Assembly: GCF_019649055.1 (NCBI RefSeq)
Contig: NW_026570243.1
Span: forward strand, 1-64,000
DNA from: Paramacrobiotus metropolitanus
Lineage: Eukaryota; Tardigrada; Eutardigrada; Parachela; Macrobiotidae
Reading direction: 5' to 3'
DNA length: 64,000 nucleotides
Of the stretch, positions 1 to 14,724 are shown piece by piece. The stretch's first letter is position 1, and each line of letters starts with the position of its first letter. The notes under the pieces were generated by a model, which made no database searches, was not told the DNA's origin, and saw only the letters and a list, made by a program, of their open reading frames with translations. Made by a program: the position numbers and the translations under genes.

Positions 1-2300
<2,300 letters not shown>

Positions 2301-2805
2301 CGTGGTGTGATTCTACTTACAAGTTAAGAAATATGCGGATGGCCGTCCAACGACTGGGGTAAGAAAACTCCCGCACCCAGCGGGCATGCACGGCCGTACG
2401 CTGGGTCATCTGCTGCGCCTCCTACCTGGCCACCACCGTCACGAAACCCACCGCTTTGCATCTGGGGCACGACAACAGCCGCTACCGGTGGGTCCAGCGA
2501 CAGCGAAATCCAACGTTCGGGACGTTGGAAAAGCAACTGTGTTACCATCTATTTCCGGAGCCAAGTACCGACAGAAGAAATCAATCCAGACGTCTAATCA
2601 TGGATGTTGTTTGGGGTTTGTTTGGGGCCTTCGGTTGCGCAGGGCACTGGTCGCTCTCTTGCGCCGACCCCCGGTCGGCCGGCTTCTCGCTGACACAGCG
2701 TCACCGCACACAGCCGATCACGAGAGTACCAGCCGCCCAGCAGCCGGGGTTCCAGCACCCCCAGTGGATTCCGGAAGCGGTAACATTAAATGACAATTAA
2801 CAACG

Positions 2806-3614
2806 TTAATTGATGTTAATGTTAGCTGGCGGATGTGTGCTCCCGCGTTTTCCTTTTCGCCGTGTGTAGATCTTTCTGTAGGCCCGCTGACTAACCGCCG
2901 GACAACGGTCATTGACGGCGCAGAGGAACCGCCACCGCTGCTCCGAGGCTGTCTCTGTGGAGCAAATACGCAAAAACGGAAAACGGAAGGACAATATCCA
3001 ACACAGACGCACCGCCAGGAGATGGGGCGTCTTCCGACCATAAGGCTTCCATGAGCCACCATCTGGATCTTCCGGCCAATGAAATTCAGCATGGAGAACC
3101 AGCATCGTTATGCGCGATTTTCGACCGGAAAGGATCCTCACCGTGTAGTTGACAAGCAGTAGCTCCTCGCATACGGCCATCAACTGGACAGCGTATGGCA
3201 CACGTAATCCTCTCCAATACGGCCATGCAGTCTCAAAAGTGTGAAGCTGGCATCCTTTTTGGGATCACATGCGTTCTTAACTATAAGTAGTGGCACGCAA
3301 ATACCTTTGGCCTGCAGTGTTTGCCCCGGGATCTGCATTCTTTCTGCGCACTGCCACCAACGTTGCTCACGCCCTGGATTCTCTTCAATAATCGCCATTG
3401 TCCTTGTCTGCTGCGACACGGTACGGTCCAGCGTGGCTATCAGCCGCAGGCATGCCAGGTTTTTATGGACCTCACTGGCAATTTCTCTGAGGGTATCATA
3501 TTGTAAGGGCGTTTTGCTTATCTCCACGACGATATTGCGCCGGTTAGTAACGTCTTCACGCAGCAGAAGCCTCCACAGCACACACACCCTGACAGACACC
3601 AAAATAAAGGCCAC
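2806..3614 (-). CDS. possible two-exon gene fragment, unknown function
   Basis: Two minus-strand frames join cleanly. The upstream one starts with a hydrophobic stretch (MAFILVSVRVCVLW) and runs to a GTATTT donor after 3305. A 50-nt intron (3304-3255) ends in AAAAAG. The next frame begins at 3254 in matching phase 1 and reads ...FETAWPYWRGLRVPYAVQLM. It could splice again after 3142 (GTGAGG) or read on to a stop at 2806. The WPYWRG/VCEELLLVNY stretch looks like real protein, but I recognise no family. G+C content is higher than in the surroundings. This may be a gene relic; both the start and the end are uncertain. Confidence 0.3.
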
Positions 3615-3699
3615 CGGCCATTTGATATATCGACCTGTTCATTCATACACTGGTTGTGGATCGACACAGGTCAGATATAGAGCACCACTGCGGTAAAGG

Positions 3700-6177
3700 T
3701 CTCAATGAGAACATTATGAGAACGTTCATAAGCTGCTATAAGAGTACTAGTACTGTAGCGGCCTTCACACGTTAGACCACAGAGTTTGTGTACGGCAAAA
3801 CAGCACTACGGGCAGCGTGTGCATGGATCATGCAAATGCATTGGCGTACCCACGCTGCGTATGTGCTGTTTTCGTATTCACAAACTCTGTCGAGTTCTTT
3901 GTACTGAAAGTTTGTCTTACTTCCGGCAAAACTTAAACCATACCGATTCATATGTTTTTCTGGATCCTTTGTTTATTGAATTTTGCAAAAATTGTCAATA
4001 TTAAGGTTGCATACCCACATACGAGTAGCATATCAGGGAAGAAAAATACAAAATTTTGGTTCGGAGCGTGTGCGACTGTGCGTCCCGTTTTCAATCGCGA
4101 CGAATAGTTTGATGATGTCAGGCCATTAAGGGTTAGGTGTGCCGACTACAGAAGTTTGTTATATTAGTACTGTAAACAGATGCAGTACCTCAGAAACACT
4201 TCGCAAGTTTGCAACAGAAAACTAGGTCGCCCTCAGTGTCACAGCTACGTATCTTACTTAGCATACGGACATTATACCCTGCATTAACGTCAACGATTAA
4301 AAAAAACTTTTTTTTTTGGTTTTGCACTTTTGCTGATATTGTGTTCATCGGTTTCCGAGAGTGGGTCTGTTTGAAGAAAGTTAGAGGATGGATCATGAAA
4401 GAAATACCAGTGAAGGCGGTAACAAGCACAAGGCACATGCACATATGGTTTGTCTGTGCAGCCACGTCCAAGTCGACGCACTGCGCTTCATAATGTAATG
4501 CAGCATCGGAGGTCATAAAATTAAATGCTGATTTTTAACTTTTCCGGCTCGCCTAGTTTGAGGAGTCGAAGTTCTTTTTTTTCAAAACACTCCACTCTTC
4601 ATTTTCAGTCCGCTCTCTGCTCAAAACACTCAAAACACTCCACTCTCTGCTGAAATAACTATGTTGGCTGCATTTTGCGCAGCTGGACACCAATCATTTT
4701 CTAGACATTCGTTTTGACAATAAAGCAGCAAGGTGCAATACTGTGATATTACTGCAGGACGGTGTTCTGAGGGTTACGTGAATGGATTAGGTTTTGGCGG
4801 GGACGAAAGCAAATATGACGGTAAATTAAAAAAAGCAAACTGGCAAAAAAAGCAAAAGCAAATGGAAGGCAAAGTCTGGCAAACGGAAGGTAGACCGTGT
4901 CCAAGACGGCCGATGCACTGAATTTATTTTGCCGTCTGACAGGAAATAACGCCCCTAAATTGCAGCTACTGCTGCATTAAGTCATCACCAATTCTCAAAC
5001 ACATAATAATGCTTCTGTACATCGAATCGGTCCCGATAATTATGGAATCATGTGCATCTGTACAGGTGAAATGTACGGAATACATACGTTAATTAGAATG
5101 AAAGAGAAGCAACTCCATGTAGCAGTAAGCACCACAGTAAGTAACTTGAGATTTTTGACGACCGGAACCGCATATTATTTGGGTAAGATCCATTATTTTG
5201 TTGCTAATTGTACGGTCATCGCAACGCGCTTCCGGTAACAGTGCTCAGATTCCACTGCACCGCATCTGAGCGCAAATGATCTTGATGAAGTATGTAATGT
5301 CGCCTCGTGTCTGAATAGCAGTATGCGATATACGGTGCGTCCGTGACGCTATATAATCAGCTGACACGCTGTGCGTCTGTTCGCAGAGTCACTTTGGCAA
5401 GAAGCATCCATCACTTTTAACCCAGATCATTGTGCAAACTGGGGGAACGTCAAATCATCACAGTGACTATTACATTAGCGCCCTATCACAGTGACTATTA
5501 CATTAGCGCCCTGATACAAGTGTACTAGCCATTTCCGAACCCTGAGAGCGTTATTACGTTACCTTGTCGTAACGCTTTGTCAATAGCGATACCTTTCTGT
5601 CTATTGGAATTCCTTTTCTTTATATGGTCATGACAGTGTGTGCTGGGAATGGGCTGAACATTTTGTTGTCTATCATTTAAAAATGATTATGGAATCCTGC
5701 ATACACAGGACATACTGCGCCTGTTTCAAACATTCTGTATTTTGCAGACTGAGAATGGTTCATTGCTCCTGAAGGGAAAAATTTTGCTAATGGATTTATT
5801 TTTATACCATCTTGGCACCTCTAAACACTGTCTTGCACGGTAGGCCTGCAAAATACAGTACAATCGACTCCCACTTGTACGAGTAACTCAAAGCGTCATA
5901 ATCACCTGCACAGATTCCAGTTGCGAAGAACGAGGGTGTAATGAGGCAGGAATCTACCGGAAGTAGGACAATTATACTGACGCTGCAATGCTCGCCGGGG
6001 GGAGGCTTTTATGTTCTACAGAAAGGTCATCTCACAGCGTTTTTCCAGCAGCACATATATTACTGTAATACCGGTAGAATTGTACGAATATACTAATAAT
6101 ACGAGTGCCTCCTAATTATTAATTTTCCCTACTTTCTTTCAAAAGTTTTTCATGCGATCAATATTTTTCCGAGTGCG
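3700..6177. other. intergenic, no gene recognised
   Basis: Apart from one 28-bp direct repeat near 5,457, only short random frames are visible. It contains the promoter side of the GPCR gene that starts at 6178, but I could not pick out a convincing TATA box. Confidence 0.5.
5457..5512. repeat. 28-bp perfect tandem duplication
   Basis: ATCACAGTGACTATTACATT... is present as two identical, adjacent 28-base copies (5457-5484 and 5485-5512). It lies about 670 bp upstream of the GPCR start. No function is evident. Confidence 0.9.
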
Positions 6178-7137
6178 ATGAATAATTCAACACGCGCAGA
6201 CGAATGGGACACTACGGATTTTCTGTCGACCTACACGGCTACCATCATCGTGGCTAGCGTATATTCGTTAATTCTGCTGTTAATTATTGTTTTCAATATT
6301 CAAGCATTGTGGTCGTTATACAAAGCCAAAACTGAGCATTCTACTTCCTTCAGTGTGTATTTAGCCCATCTCTTCGTGATGAACGTGCTGGCCAGTGTCA
6401 CCGTGGTTCCATTGGACGTTGTGGACACTCTTCTTAGCGACAACCTAACGATATCACAGTGCGCATTCGCGACATTCGCTAACTGGGCGCTCTTCGCCGT
6501 TGTCGTTAACTCGCATCTTCTGATTACCATCAACCGCTTGTGGGCGGTGCTGTGGCCGCATAATTACCGCGAAGTGCACTCCATCCGTTTTGCCGGTCTG
6601 TCGTGTCTAATTTTGTGGTTGTATGTGTTTGTATGGATTCTGCCGGTGTTCACACACCGCATCAGTCACACCGATGATTACCGGTGTCGCTTGGATCTCA
6701 TGGATTTCCCACTCAACCAGCAGACGTCAGTGTCGGTGTGGGAAGGTGCAACGTTCGTTGTGACGTTCTTTGTTCCCGTAGCCGTTGTTATTGCCGTGTA
6801 TCCTATCATTGAGTACAAGCGTCGTCGTGCCATGTTCTTGCGCGTTAGACCAGCGCCCAAGGTCGATTCTCAGCAGCACAGCGGTGGTAGCAGCCGCCGG
6901 CGTGCCGGACACAACCCGGATCCCCGGACATTCCGTATACTGATGACGCTGACGTGCAGTCTGCTTTTCTCTTGGATGCCGCAGTTATGCTGGGATTTAG
7001 TACAGTATCAAGTGCAGTACCAAATGGATCCATCGGTCTATGCTCTGGTGGATTTGATTCTTAATTTGTTCTGGACTGCGCAAGCGGTGATCGATCCCAT
7101 TTTGTTTATCTTCGTCTTCCGCGTTAGGGCGCTTTAA
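6178..7137 (+). CDS. rhodopsin-class G protein-coupled receptor, single exon
   Basis: A 319-residue seven-helix membrane receptor. Hydrophobic helices lie near residues 21-48, 58-82, 92-118, 138-158, 189-211, 252-276 and 288-314. Cys95 at the top of helix 3 and Cys170 in the second extracellular loop can form the usual disulfide. The helix-3 box is NRLWAVLWP (119-127) in place of DRY, helix 6 has FSWMP with the conserved Pro268, and helix 7 has DPILF in place of NPxxY. Asn3 and Asn89 are in N-glycosylation sequons. The basic third loop (KRRRAMFLRVR) suits G protein contact. The start MNNSTRADEW is supported by the paralogue at 8.1-9.1 kb, which begins the same way. The tail after helix 7 is only about 5 residues, so the protein is either unusually short or spliced onto an exon I do not see. 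The ligand cannot be inferred. Confidence 0.85.
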   Translation: MNNSTRADEWDTTDFLSTYTATIIVASVYSLILLLIIVFNIQALWSLYKAKTEHSTSFSVYLAHLFVMNVLASVTVVPLDVVDTLLSDNLTISQCAFATFANWALFAVVVNSHLLITINRLWAVLWPHNYREVHSIRFAGLSCLILWLYVFVWILPVFTHRISHTDDYRCRLDLMDFPLNQQTSVSVWEGATFVVTFFVPVAVVIAVYPIIEYKRRRAMFLRVRPAPKVDSQQHSGGSSRRRAGHNPDPRTFRILMTLTCSLLFSWMPQLCWDLVQYQVQYQMDPSVYALVDLILNLFWTAQAVIDPILFIFVFRVRAL

Positions 7138-8094
7138 GGCCCGAACGCTTTAGCCTTTAAGGACCGTCATTTGAGTTTTGTTCAACAAAGAAAAAAATGT
7201 TAAAATGCGCATTATGTACACGAAGAGAAACGAAAATTAAACTTTTTTTCTCTATTACGTTGCATCTAAAGTTTTTATTTACTATTTAGCAGCTATCCTT
7301 ATTTATGTAATTACGCTAAAGCAGTCTAATCTGTTTAGCCTTGTTGAATACACCTGGTGTAGTACTCAGCCACTTTCAAATGTTCTGGCGCATAAGCTTA
7401 AATATGCCACTATCGGTAAACAGCCGCCAAGCTAAACCGGTTCGCAAGATCTAGACACTAGACACAGCGACTGGCTTGTACCGGGAGAGGACATTAAGTT
7501 CATGTAACACAAGTAGGGACGCCTGGCGGGAGTCACAACTAACCGCTAGTAACCGAAAATAGGAGCATGGAACTCATCTTAAAGCGGAAGTACTGTAATT
7601 CTTTAACAAGCTTTCCATTTTCCACTCTTTTCCAACCAGCATGTAATGCGCGCAGCGTGACTGCAAGCCCATTTGTAGGATACCAGGAATTTTCCAATTT
7701 CACCCTAGAAATAAGCGTTAATAAATTTTCAATTTTCACCTTACGTACGGAACGGTAAAATCAATAAAAAATTACAGCTGCAATTCGGCGATTTCTAAAT
7801 CTAATAATCTCAATCATACCAGCATGGAAATGTTGCACCTTTTTTTAGAATGCACAGCTAGATGCTTTTTCAAAGCGCTGATAAGCAGTTCGACTTAAGA
7901 TGCTGTAGCAGCCAAAGTTGTAATGCTTTCCGCACTGCCTGCTACATGCTGAAATTAAGAACGTCAGCTGAACCGGGTTTATATGCACGTCGCAGCTTGT
8001 GCAGATATTTTTCGTCAAAATGAGGCATTTATCTTTTCTAAACTGTTTTTCCCTGTTAATTGCAACAGCCTTCTGTTGGCATCATCAGAAAAAA
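7138..8094. other. spacer between convergent GPCR genes
   Basis: The shared 3' flank of the tail-to-tail GPCR pair. It holds only short frames and no recognisable gene, repeat or RNA. Confidence 0.5.
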
Positions 8095-9093
8095 TTAATA
8101 GCATCCGCGAATATAGAAAAAACATTCATGCCGTATGCGAAACCAGCCGTACGCGAAAGACAAAAAAATAAACAAGATCGGATCGATTACCGCTTGAGCA
8201 GTCCAAAACAAAGCAAGAATTAGGTCTACCAAAGCGTATATCGAGGGATCCATTCGGTACTGCACGCGATATTGTACCAAATCCCAGCATAGCTGCGGCA
8301 TCCAGGAAATCAGCAAACTAGACGTCAGTGCCATTAGTATGCGAAATGTCCGCGGATCCGGGTTGTGCCCGGCAGGAGGCCGGCTGCTCCTGCTGCTGTG
8401 CTGAGGAGTCTTGATTGCTGGTGCAACACGCACAAACACGCCACGACGACGTTTGTGTTCAATGATAGGATACACAGCGATAACGATTACCACGGGGACA
8501 AAGAATATCACGACGAATGTTGTGGTTTGCCACACGGACACCGACATCTGCTAATTAACCGGGAAGTCCATGATATCCAAGTGACAGGGGTAATCAGTGG
8601 TGTGACTGACGCGGTACGTGAAAGCCGGCAGAACCCACACAAACACGTACAGCCATAAAATCAGACACGACAGGCCGGCGAAACGGACGGTGTGTACTTC
8701 GCGGTAATTATGCGGCCACAGTACCGCCCACAATCGGTTGATGGTGATCAGCAGATGGGAATTAACGACAATGGCGAAGAGTCCCCGGTTCGAGAATATA
8801 GCAAACGCGCACTGATTCGCCGTTAGGTTATTGTTGAGCAGAGTGTCCACCACGTCCAATGGGACAACAGTTATACTGGCTAATATATTCATCACGAACA
8901 GATGAGCTAAATAAACGCTGAAGGAAGTGGAGTGCTCGGTTTTGGCTCTGTACAACGACCACAACGCCAGTATGTTGAAGATGATGATTAGCAGGAGAAT
9001 TAAGGAATATACGCTGGCCACAATGACGGTAGCGGAGTAGGGTGACAGTACATCAGCAGTTTTCCAATCGTCTGCGCGAGTTGAATTATTCAT
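8095..9093 (-). pseudogene. GPCR paralogue broken by a nonsense codon and a frameshift
   Basis: Inverted copy of the receptor at 6178-7137, alike along its whole length (MNNSTRADDW start at 9093, INRLWAVLWPHNYREVH box, SWMPQLCWDLVQY in helix 6). An in-frame TAG at 8553-8551 replaces the first Gln of the NQQ triplet before helix 5; reading resumes in the same frame at the next codon. At the end of helix 7 the paralogue's 5-nt TCTTC is a run of seven T here (8162-8168), shifting the frame and giving an unrelated tail. Either lesion could truncate the product, so I call a pseudogene. The nonsense codon is a clean C-to-T change and less likely to be a sequencing error than the T-run. An upstream in-frame ATG-like extension to 9132 exists but is not conserved in the paralogue. 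Confidence 0.85.
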
Positions 9094-10192
9094 TTTCCGA
9101 ACTGGCGTCTGGTTTTCAAGAAATGAAAACACAGGAAGAATATTCTGCGGTCCAAGAGTTGCAATGCGGATTTCCTGTGGGACGTCACGGCTGGCGCCCT
9201 GGGGAGCAAAGAGAAGAAAAGGCTCTGTCGTATTTCCGGTACTTACAGGCTACAGCCACATTCGGTAGCGAGCAATGATAATCGACAAAAGATGCATATT
9301 TTTTCTCCTGTAGTAATTTCCCTCGGCAACCTGAAACGCTGCTTCGGAGCAAATGCGCTTCGAGCTAGAACCCGCATTCGTTATTCAAAAGTTGATGTTC
9401 AGCTCACAATGACGTCCTGAGCAACCGCAAAACGGCAATCCAGAAATATAAATGCCGGGTAACAGGAAACGTCGAAATGCACCATCACGGAATGTGATGG
9501 CATGCAATTAAGTCTGGCAAAGGATTTGCGCAGTGGTATTCCATATTCCACAATTGCCAACTCTGTAGCGGTTTGATTCTCCCTAAGGTGCACCGGTAAT
9601 CAGTCGGAACGAGCATTCGTCTAATGATGCCCGTTGTTACAACCAACTAGCGCATGACCGACATGACCAGACATTCCGTGTATCATCACTTTTGTGCCAT
9701 CCTTTTGCTGTGTATTGAGGTGCAAATGCCTTTGTGATGTATGGAGCATAGGGATGTACGTACAAGTAACCCGCGGCGCCATAGCCATAGCCAGGATGCC
9801 ATAGCCGCGCACACTGGAATCCGCATTATCATTGCATTATCATTCTTAATGCAATGAACCATTTCTTAATGATTATGACCCATTCGCCGTAAGGGAAAAT
9901 TCATAACAATCACATGCATGGTAATAATTGTATGATGAAAGGTCCGTCTTTGCAATTAACTGACACAGACATAACGAACGAAGAAAGCACTGTACCACCA
10001 ATTTTAATTGTACAACACATGATTTATACATAGGCACTTATTCCGCTACACACAAGTCATTCTTTAGCAAGAATATGACTAAGAAGTTGTAATTGCAATG
10101 TTTGACGAGAGTCGGTAAAAAACCGCGATGTTGGCGTGGTTACGATTACCCCGTAATCCCGCTAATCCCGATGTTCCCGCTGATTCAGTGTT

Positions 10193-11262
10193 TCATTGCG
10201 TGAAGCCCTTAGAGCCAGCCTTGGACGCTGTTTTAGGGGCGGCCGCTTTCGGAGCAGCAGCTTTACGGGCAGCGGCCTTAGGGGCGGCGACGGCTTTCGG
10301 GGAAGCGGAAATGGCAGCGGCCGTCTCCTCGTAGGTGGTCTCGTCGTCCAACAGGACAGCGTTCTCCTGGTACAGACGGCTGTTGGAGTAATCGTAGAAT
10401 GTCTCGGATTTGCTGCAGTCAACATCCCAGAACCAGTGGCACACCAGGGTGATCTGGTTGAAGACCTGTACGATGACATAATGCAAATTTGTAGTCAACG
10501 TGTTAACAAGGCAGGGTGGGTATTCGGTGGACGTACGGTCATGTTGGGGCACAGGAAAGAAGTCTGGTTGCCGTTGACATCGCAGCGGCGGACAACTGCA
10601 AGGGTGCTCAGTTATGTAAAAATTTTACTTTTTAGCGCCAATATACTCGCAACAATTTATTAGTAAACGGAATTCGGAAGCATGGCAAAAAAGGCCTGGC
10701 TTACACGTGACAAGTGATTCAATGCTGATGAGTGGTGGTCAATCGTACTGATCTGGTGGACTATTTTTATAGCCCATACGAGAAAAGAAGAAAATAATAT
10801 CGACAAAATTAAATATATGCCCCTTTAAATACGTAAGGCAAAATAAAGTAAATATTTTGAAAATATATTATTTCATCAACTGTCTTTATATTTTAATATA
10901 CCGTAGTAAAAAGATAAGAGCATTGTATAACGCATAATTGTATAACGCATATTACTAGTATTACATAACTTATTTGGATACTGAAATGTAGCTTTACCTT
11001 GACAGCGCTGGGAGACGTCAGCGTAGAATCCGGGTTTGTGGGCGCTGCAGTCAAAGGTGGAGTCAGGAATGCTGGACAAATTAGGATAGTCTTGACCGGC
11101 CTGCGCATTCAGCACCATATTGCGGATATCGTCGTTGCTCAGCTTGCTCTTGCCGCGCAGGAGATCCAACGCGCTGAACACACCCGGACTCTGGGCCTGC
11201 CGCTTAACCACACCGGCGGTGGAGACGCCTAGCACAACGGCCAACACAATCAGACACTTCAT
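10193..11262 (-). CDS. secreted chitin-binding (CBM14/peritrophin-A) protein with Ala/Pro/Lys tail, copy 1
   Basis: Three exons: 11262-10998, 10595-10537 and 10465-10193, with GTAAAG and GTACGT donors and TGCAG/TACAG acceptors. They total 597 nt, or 198 residues. A signal peptide (MKCLIVLAVVLGVSTAG) is followed by a KR site and an acidic linker. One CBM14 domain is split across all three exons. It has six cysteines (FDCSAHKPGFYADV, RC, RRCDVNGNQ, FLCPN, LVCHWFW, VDCS) and the family's aromatic residues. The C-terminus is a flexible PKAAA-type tail. The domain binds chitin, so cuticle or gut-lining matrix is the likely site. It is nearly identical to the gene at 24.8-25.8 kb but has a shorter, more degenerate tail ending KGFTQ. 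Confidence 0.88.
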
Positions 11263-11299
11263 TCTTTACCGGCTTGTGGGACCAAAAAACAACTGGGTT

Positions 11300-11440
11300 G
11301 TAAGAATGTGAATGTACCGCTGACTGTGATGTGATCATGTGCAACGTAGCGTTTTAAATGAATCAGCTGCGCCGGGTGTTGTCGTTAACTGGTTATTGCC
11401 GGGCCGCGTCCGTTCGCCTGGCTATTATAACCGAGTGTTC
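11300..11440 (-). promoter_or_regulatory. candidate promoter of CBM14 copy 1
   Basis: Two TATA-like elements upstream of the ATG on the minus strand are kept in both duplicated copies: TTATAATAGC (11430-11421) and CATTTAAAAC (around 11358-11349). The intervening sequence is also well conserved between copies. The second element is at a more usual distance for a short 5' leader. Assignment is by position and conservation only. Confidence 0.4.
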
Positions 11441-11822
11441 GTTTCCTTACCACGCCGCTATAATATAGCGGCGCGGTTGACAATCTCAGTGCGTATGCCG
11501 GTGCTGATCGAATGCCGATTATGCGTTCGTGCACTCGTAATTGGATTTATGCAAAAGTAATTGTTTTAATGCCATTGCCAAGTTCAGGGCCTTGAACTTG
11601 CGCCGTGCTTTTCTCATCGATATTTCGTATGGAAAGCTCGTATGGAGATAGTTAAATGTTTGCATAACTGCTGATAATCTACCGGTAGCGGTATAACACT
11701 GGTTGCAGTTGTTTGTGCTACTCTTATACCAATCGATTAGAAAAATTTCGAAAATTAATAGTGATTGTATCATTTATCGGCTAATGAACGGCTACTGCGA
11801 ATTTTTCTTTGTGTGTTTTACG

Positions 11823-12632
11823 TCGGTCAGATAAAATGCTCTCGAGCTGGTAATATGAACACTGAAATTTGAAGGGATTATGAGTGAAGCGTTTTTGACT
11901 TCCAGACCGGTAGCGTTGTCGGTAGATTGGTGATCGGCCCAATGGACTTGGTCGAACCCTCAGGTTTCCAAAATGTGCGAGTCTGTCGCGCTGCGTAAGA
12001 ATACGGACCGTACAAGGAAGCCGGCTACGATAGTCGCGGTTATTGGCTCGGCAGGGTGCAAAATTCGGGCTTCTGTTTGGTTAAGCGGTCAAAAAAACGG
12101 TAATTATCAGCGGGCGGCAGGCTTAGTTCTCAAGTTTTTTATTACGTTTTGCGCCCTACGAAACTACACCCTGTAGTTAACTACGTTAGGGGACGGTCGG
12201 TGCTCAGGCCGGACTTGGGCATAAACTGTTCAAATGAAATTTGCCGTTTCTCGCATTCCTCCTGGCCGCGTTTTGCGCGTTTTCAGCGGCTTCCGTACCG
12301 GTTTAGCGATTTTGACAAAATCGCTGTGACAAAATCGCTGTGTAAGATCACCCGGGCAAGTCTCGCACAGGGTATTCTGTGTGAGACTCGCCCGGGTGAT
12401 CCTTGTGAGGATCGGCATCGGGAAGTTATCGTATCCGTTTATGCATGTTTCATATCGCGAAGCGCTGATTAATGGTGTTCAGCCGTCTGTAAGGTCCCAA
12501 AGCATTTTGTCAGATTGCCTTATCAAGGCAAAAAATTTTAATTTCGCTAACGGGTACACTCCGGTTTCTGTTTTGATTTGTTCTTCGATTGCGCTAGCTT
12601 CGGTTGGGTGTGCGAACCTTGCCGCGGAACAT
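11823..12632. other. intergenic with one strong hairpin
   Basis: No gene recognised. It contains a 25-bp inverted repeat at 12,346-12,401 and a 12-bp tandem repeat (ACAAAATCGCTGTG) just before it. Confidence 0.5.
12346..12401. repeat. 25-bp stem, 6-base loop inverted repeat
   Basis: The arm GATCACCCGGGCAAGTCTCG... (12346-12370) pairs with 12377-12401 with two mismatches around the loop GGTATT. It could form a stable hairpin. It lies about 240 bp left of the large transposon and may be a remnant of a small inverted-repeat element. Confidence 0.8.
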
Positions 12633-12641
12633 TTGGTCGCG

Positions 12642-12923
12642 GGCAGGGGGTAAAACGTGGCATTGGCACCTGCCAGTGGCACTGCCAATGGCATGGCGAG
12701 CAATAAAACCTGGAGACTCTGGCAGCTGGCATGCGATAAAATCTGGCAGATGCCGCATAAAATGTGGCAATTAATAAGTTTTTAGTCAACTACATAATTT
12801 TCAAAAAATCTTGCCGGTAAATCGTCAGTTTGACATGTATAGTGTTGTTCGCATTATTGGTCATGCACGAAGTTCTTAAGTAATCGCCGGCATAAACAAT
12901 TTCAAAAGGTCACATTGCATTCT
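12642..12923 (+). repeat. left terminal inverted repeat
   Basis: 282 bases, the reverse complement of 17926-18207 with about four substitutions (for example CAAAAAATC against CAAAACATC). It contains a GC-rich outer part with the short palindromic words TGCCAGTGGCACTGCC and an AT-rich inner part. Confidence 0.93.
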
Positions 12924-14724
12924 GAGCAAAGTAACTCCATAAAACAGAATCGCAAGGCGCGTAATACAATCGCGGCTGACGAGGCACTCACAGATAGACG
13001 AGTAGAAGGCAAGCCGCTGAAATATAGGGGGAAGAACAAGTCTAGTCGAACCAGTCGCTCGTACTACTAGCCTATTTCAGATTCCATATGGTAGAGGCTC
13101 CGTACATAGACTCGCACGGCGTCAGATAAGCAGTACGTTGGCAGGATGAGAACTGCTTCAGATCTTTGTGCGGTTACACTTTGGTCACGTACAGCAACGA
13201 AAAAATTACTATAATCGAGTTGAGTGCGAGCGAGGACGTGACCTCCCTGCTAACGGTCGGCGGTCTGAGTGCTAAAAAAAGATCCACGGGCAGCATACGC
13301 TGGCCTGCCATTCACTCATGTGTCTGAGCCGTTGCAAGCATCCGCGTAAGGCAGATAGTTTTTACGCGTCACCGCACGACGCTAGGTTACAGCTTCTAAC
13401 GTCGCGAACGGACGTAAAACAATCCGGAACCGAAGGTTCCACATGGAACCGGAGCCGAAACTAACACAAACCGTGCAATCTGAAATAGACTTCTGACTGA
13501 TGTCAGCCGGCTGGTGTTTTACGTTGTGGCTATACATGGTGCTTATGTACCGCACCTGATTTAACCGTATGTAATGCCGTAACGTCATACTCCATGCAGG
13601 TGACGGCAGCAGTACAGGGAAACGGGCCGAGTAGATTATATGCCTTGCGCCGCAAGGCTTGCGGCATACACTGTCCACCTTGCTCGCGGTTAACCATAAA
13701 GCTGCCTGATAATTTATTTGGTTAATCAGGTGTGGTTAATTGGTGAAAAAATGAGTCTTCAGTTTTCTCCGCACACTCATTTGATGGTTTAACTTGTGAT
13801 GGCTGCCGTAAGTCAACGCCAGTGTTAAAGTAATTAAACACTTCTGTCAAATCCAAAACAAATTTGATCTAATTTTATGAGATCAACTGGAAATATGAAC
13901 GTTTAGACCCGTTTTACTAACATTTACATATTCCGTTGATTTTCCCAGTTATTTTCAGTTATTTTTAGTGCAGCATAGTACCGTACTATAGCATGCAAAA
14001 CTATTCGCACATTACACCTAACACAGCAATTCTATTTAAAATTTGTATGATTCCCACCCTCCAGTGAACCGACTCAGGAGTTGACAAACAATTCATGGTG
14101 TATAACGTTATACTTCTCGAAGGTGGACAAACTCAATGATTGTACCCAAAATTGCATCTACAAACATATTTGGCTGAAAAATGTGTGCAAAGCATATATC
14201 TGTACAGTGCACTGTACAGATATCAAGATTCAGATCTATATTGCCACGAATGGGATACACCAGAGCCGGCAAACCAGAAAAGACTGACTAAAACCAATAT
14301 TAAATTCTGAAAGCCCGTAGTCGAAAACCCGGCCAGATAGTATTCATTTTTTTAAAACCTCTCCCGCTTCGAGCGCCACAGCGGAAGAGTTTTGACTACC
14401 TTCACCAAATGTAACTAAATTATTATAATAATAATTATCATCGTGGCATTTTTAACCAGGCAATGTTGCCACGTAAACCAAATAAAATATAGTTAAAAAT
14501 GAAAGCATTTTCCACTAATTAAAATATCAGAATCAGTTTAATTAGGAGACCGTTGGCGTTATTGCGACAAGAACGACTACATATCCAACGTTGTCATCGA
14601 GGACAATTTCTAAACAAGTGCCTGCCAAGCAGCGATAGGCAGAACTACCGCCACTGTTCAGTGCACAAGCCCGTTAGTTTACCGAAATACCACTACATTC
14701 TAGTTAAAATAGCCCGCTAAGCCA

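Larger units (their letters stand above)
9040..11822. repeat. segmental duplication, copy 1
   Basis: From the GPCR start codon region through the CBM14 gene and about 550 bp beyond it, this block aligns by eye with 20,025-26,350 in the same orientation. Landmarks include GTAGCGGTTTGATTCTCCC, CGAGCATTCGTCTAATGATG, the whole CBM14 gene and its upstream region. Divergence is visible in spacers and low in exons. Copy 1 lacks the retrotransposon, so it shows the unoccupied arrangement. Confidence 0.85.
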
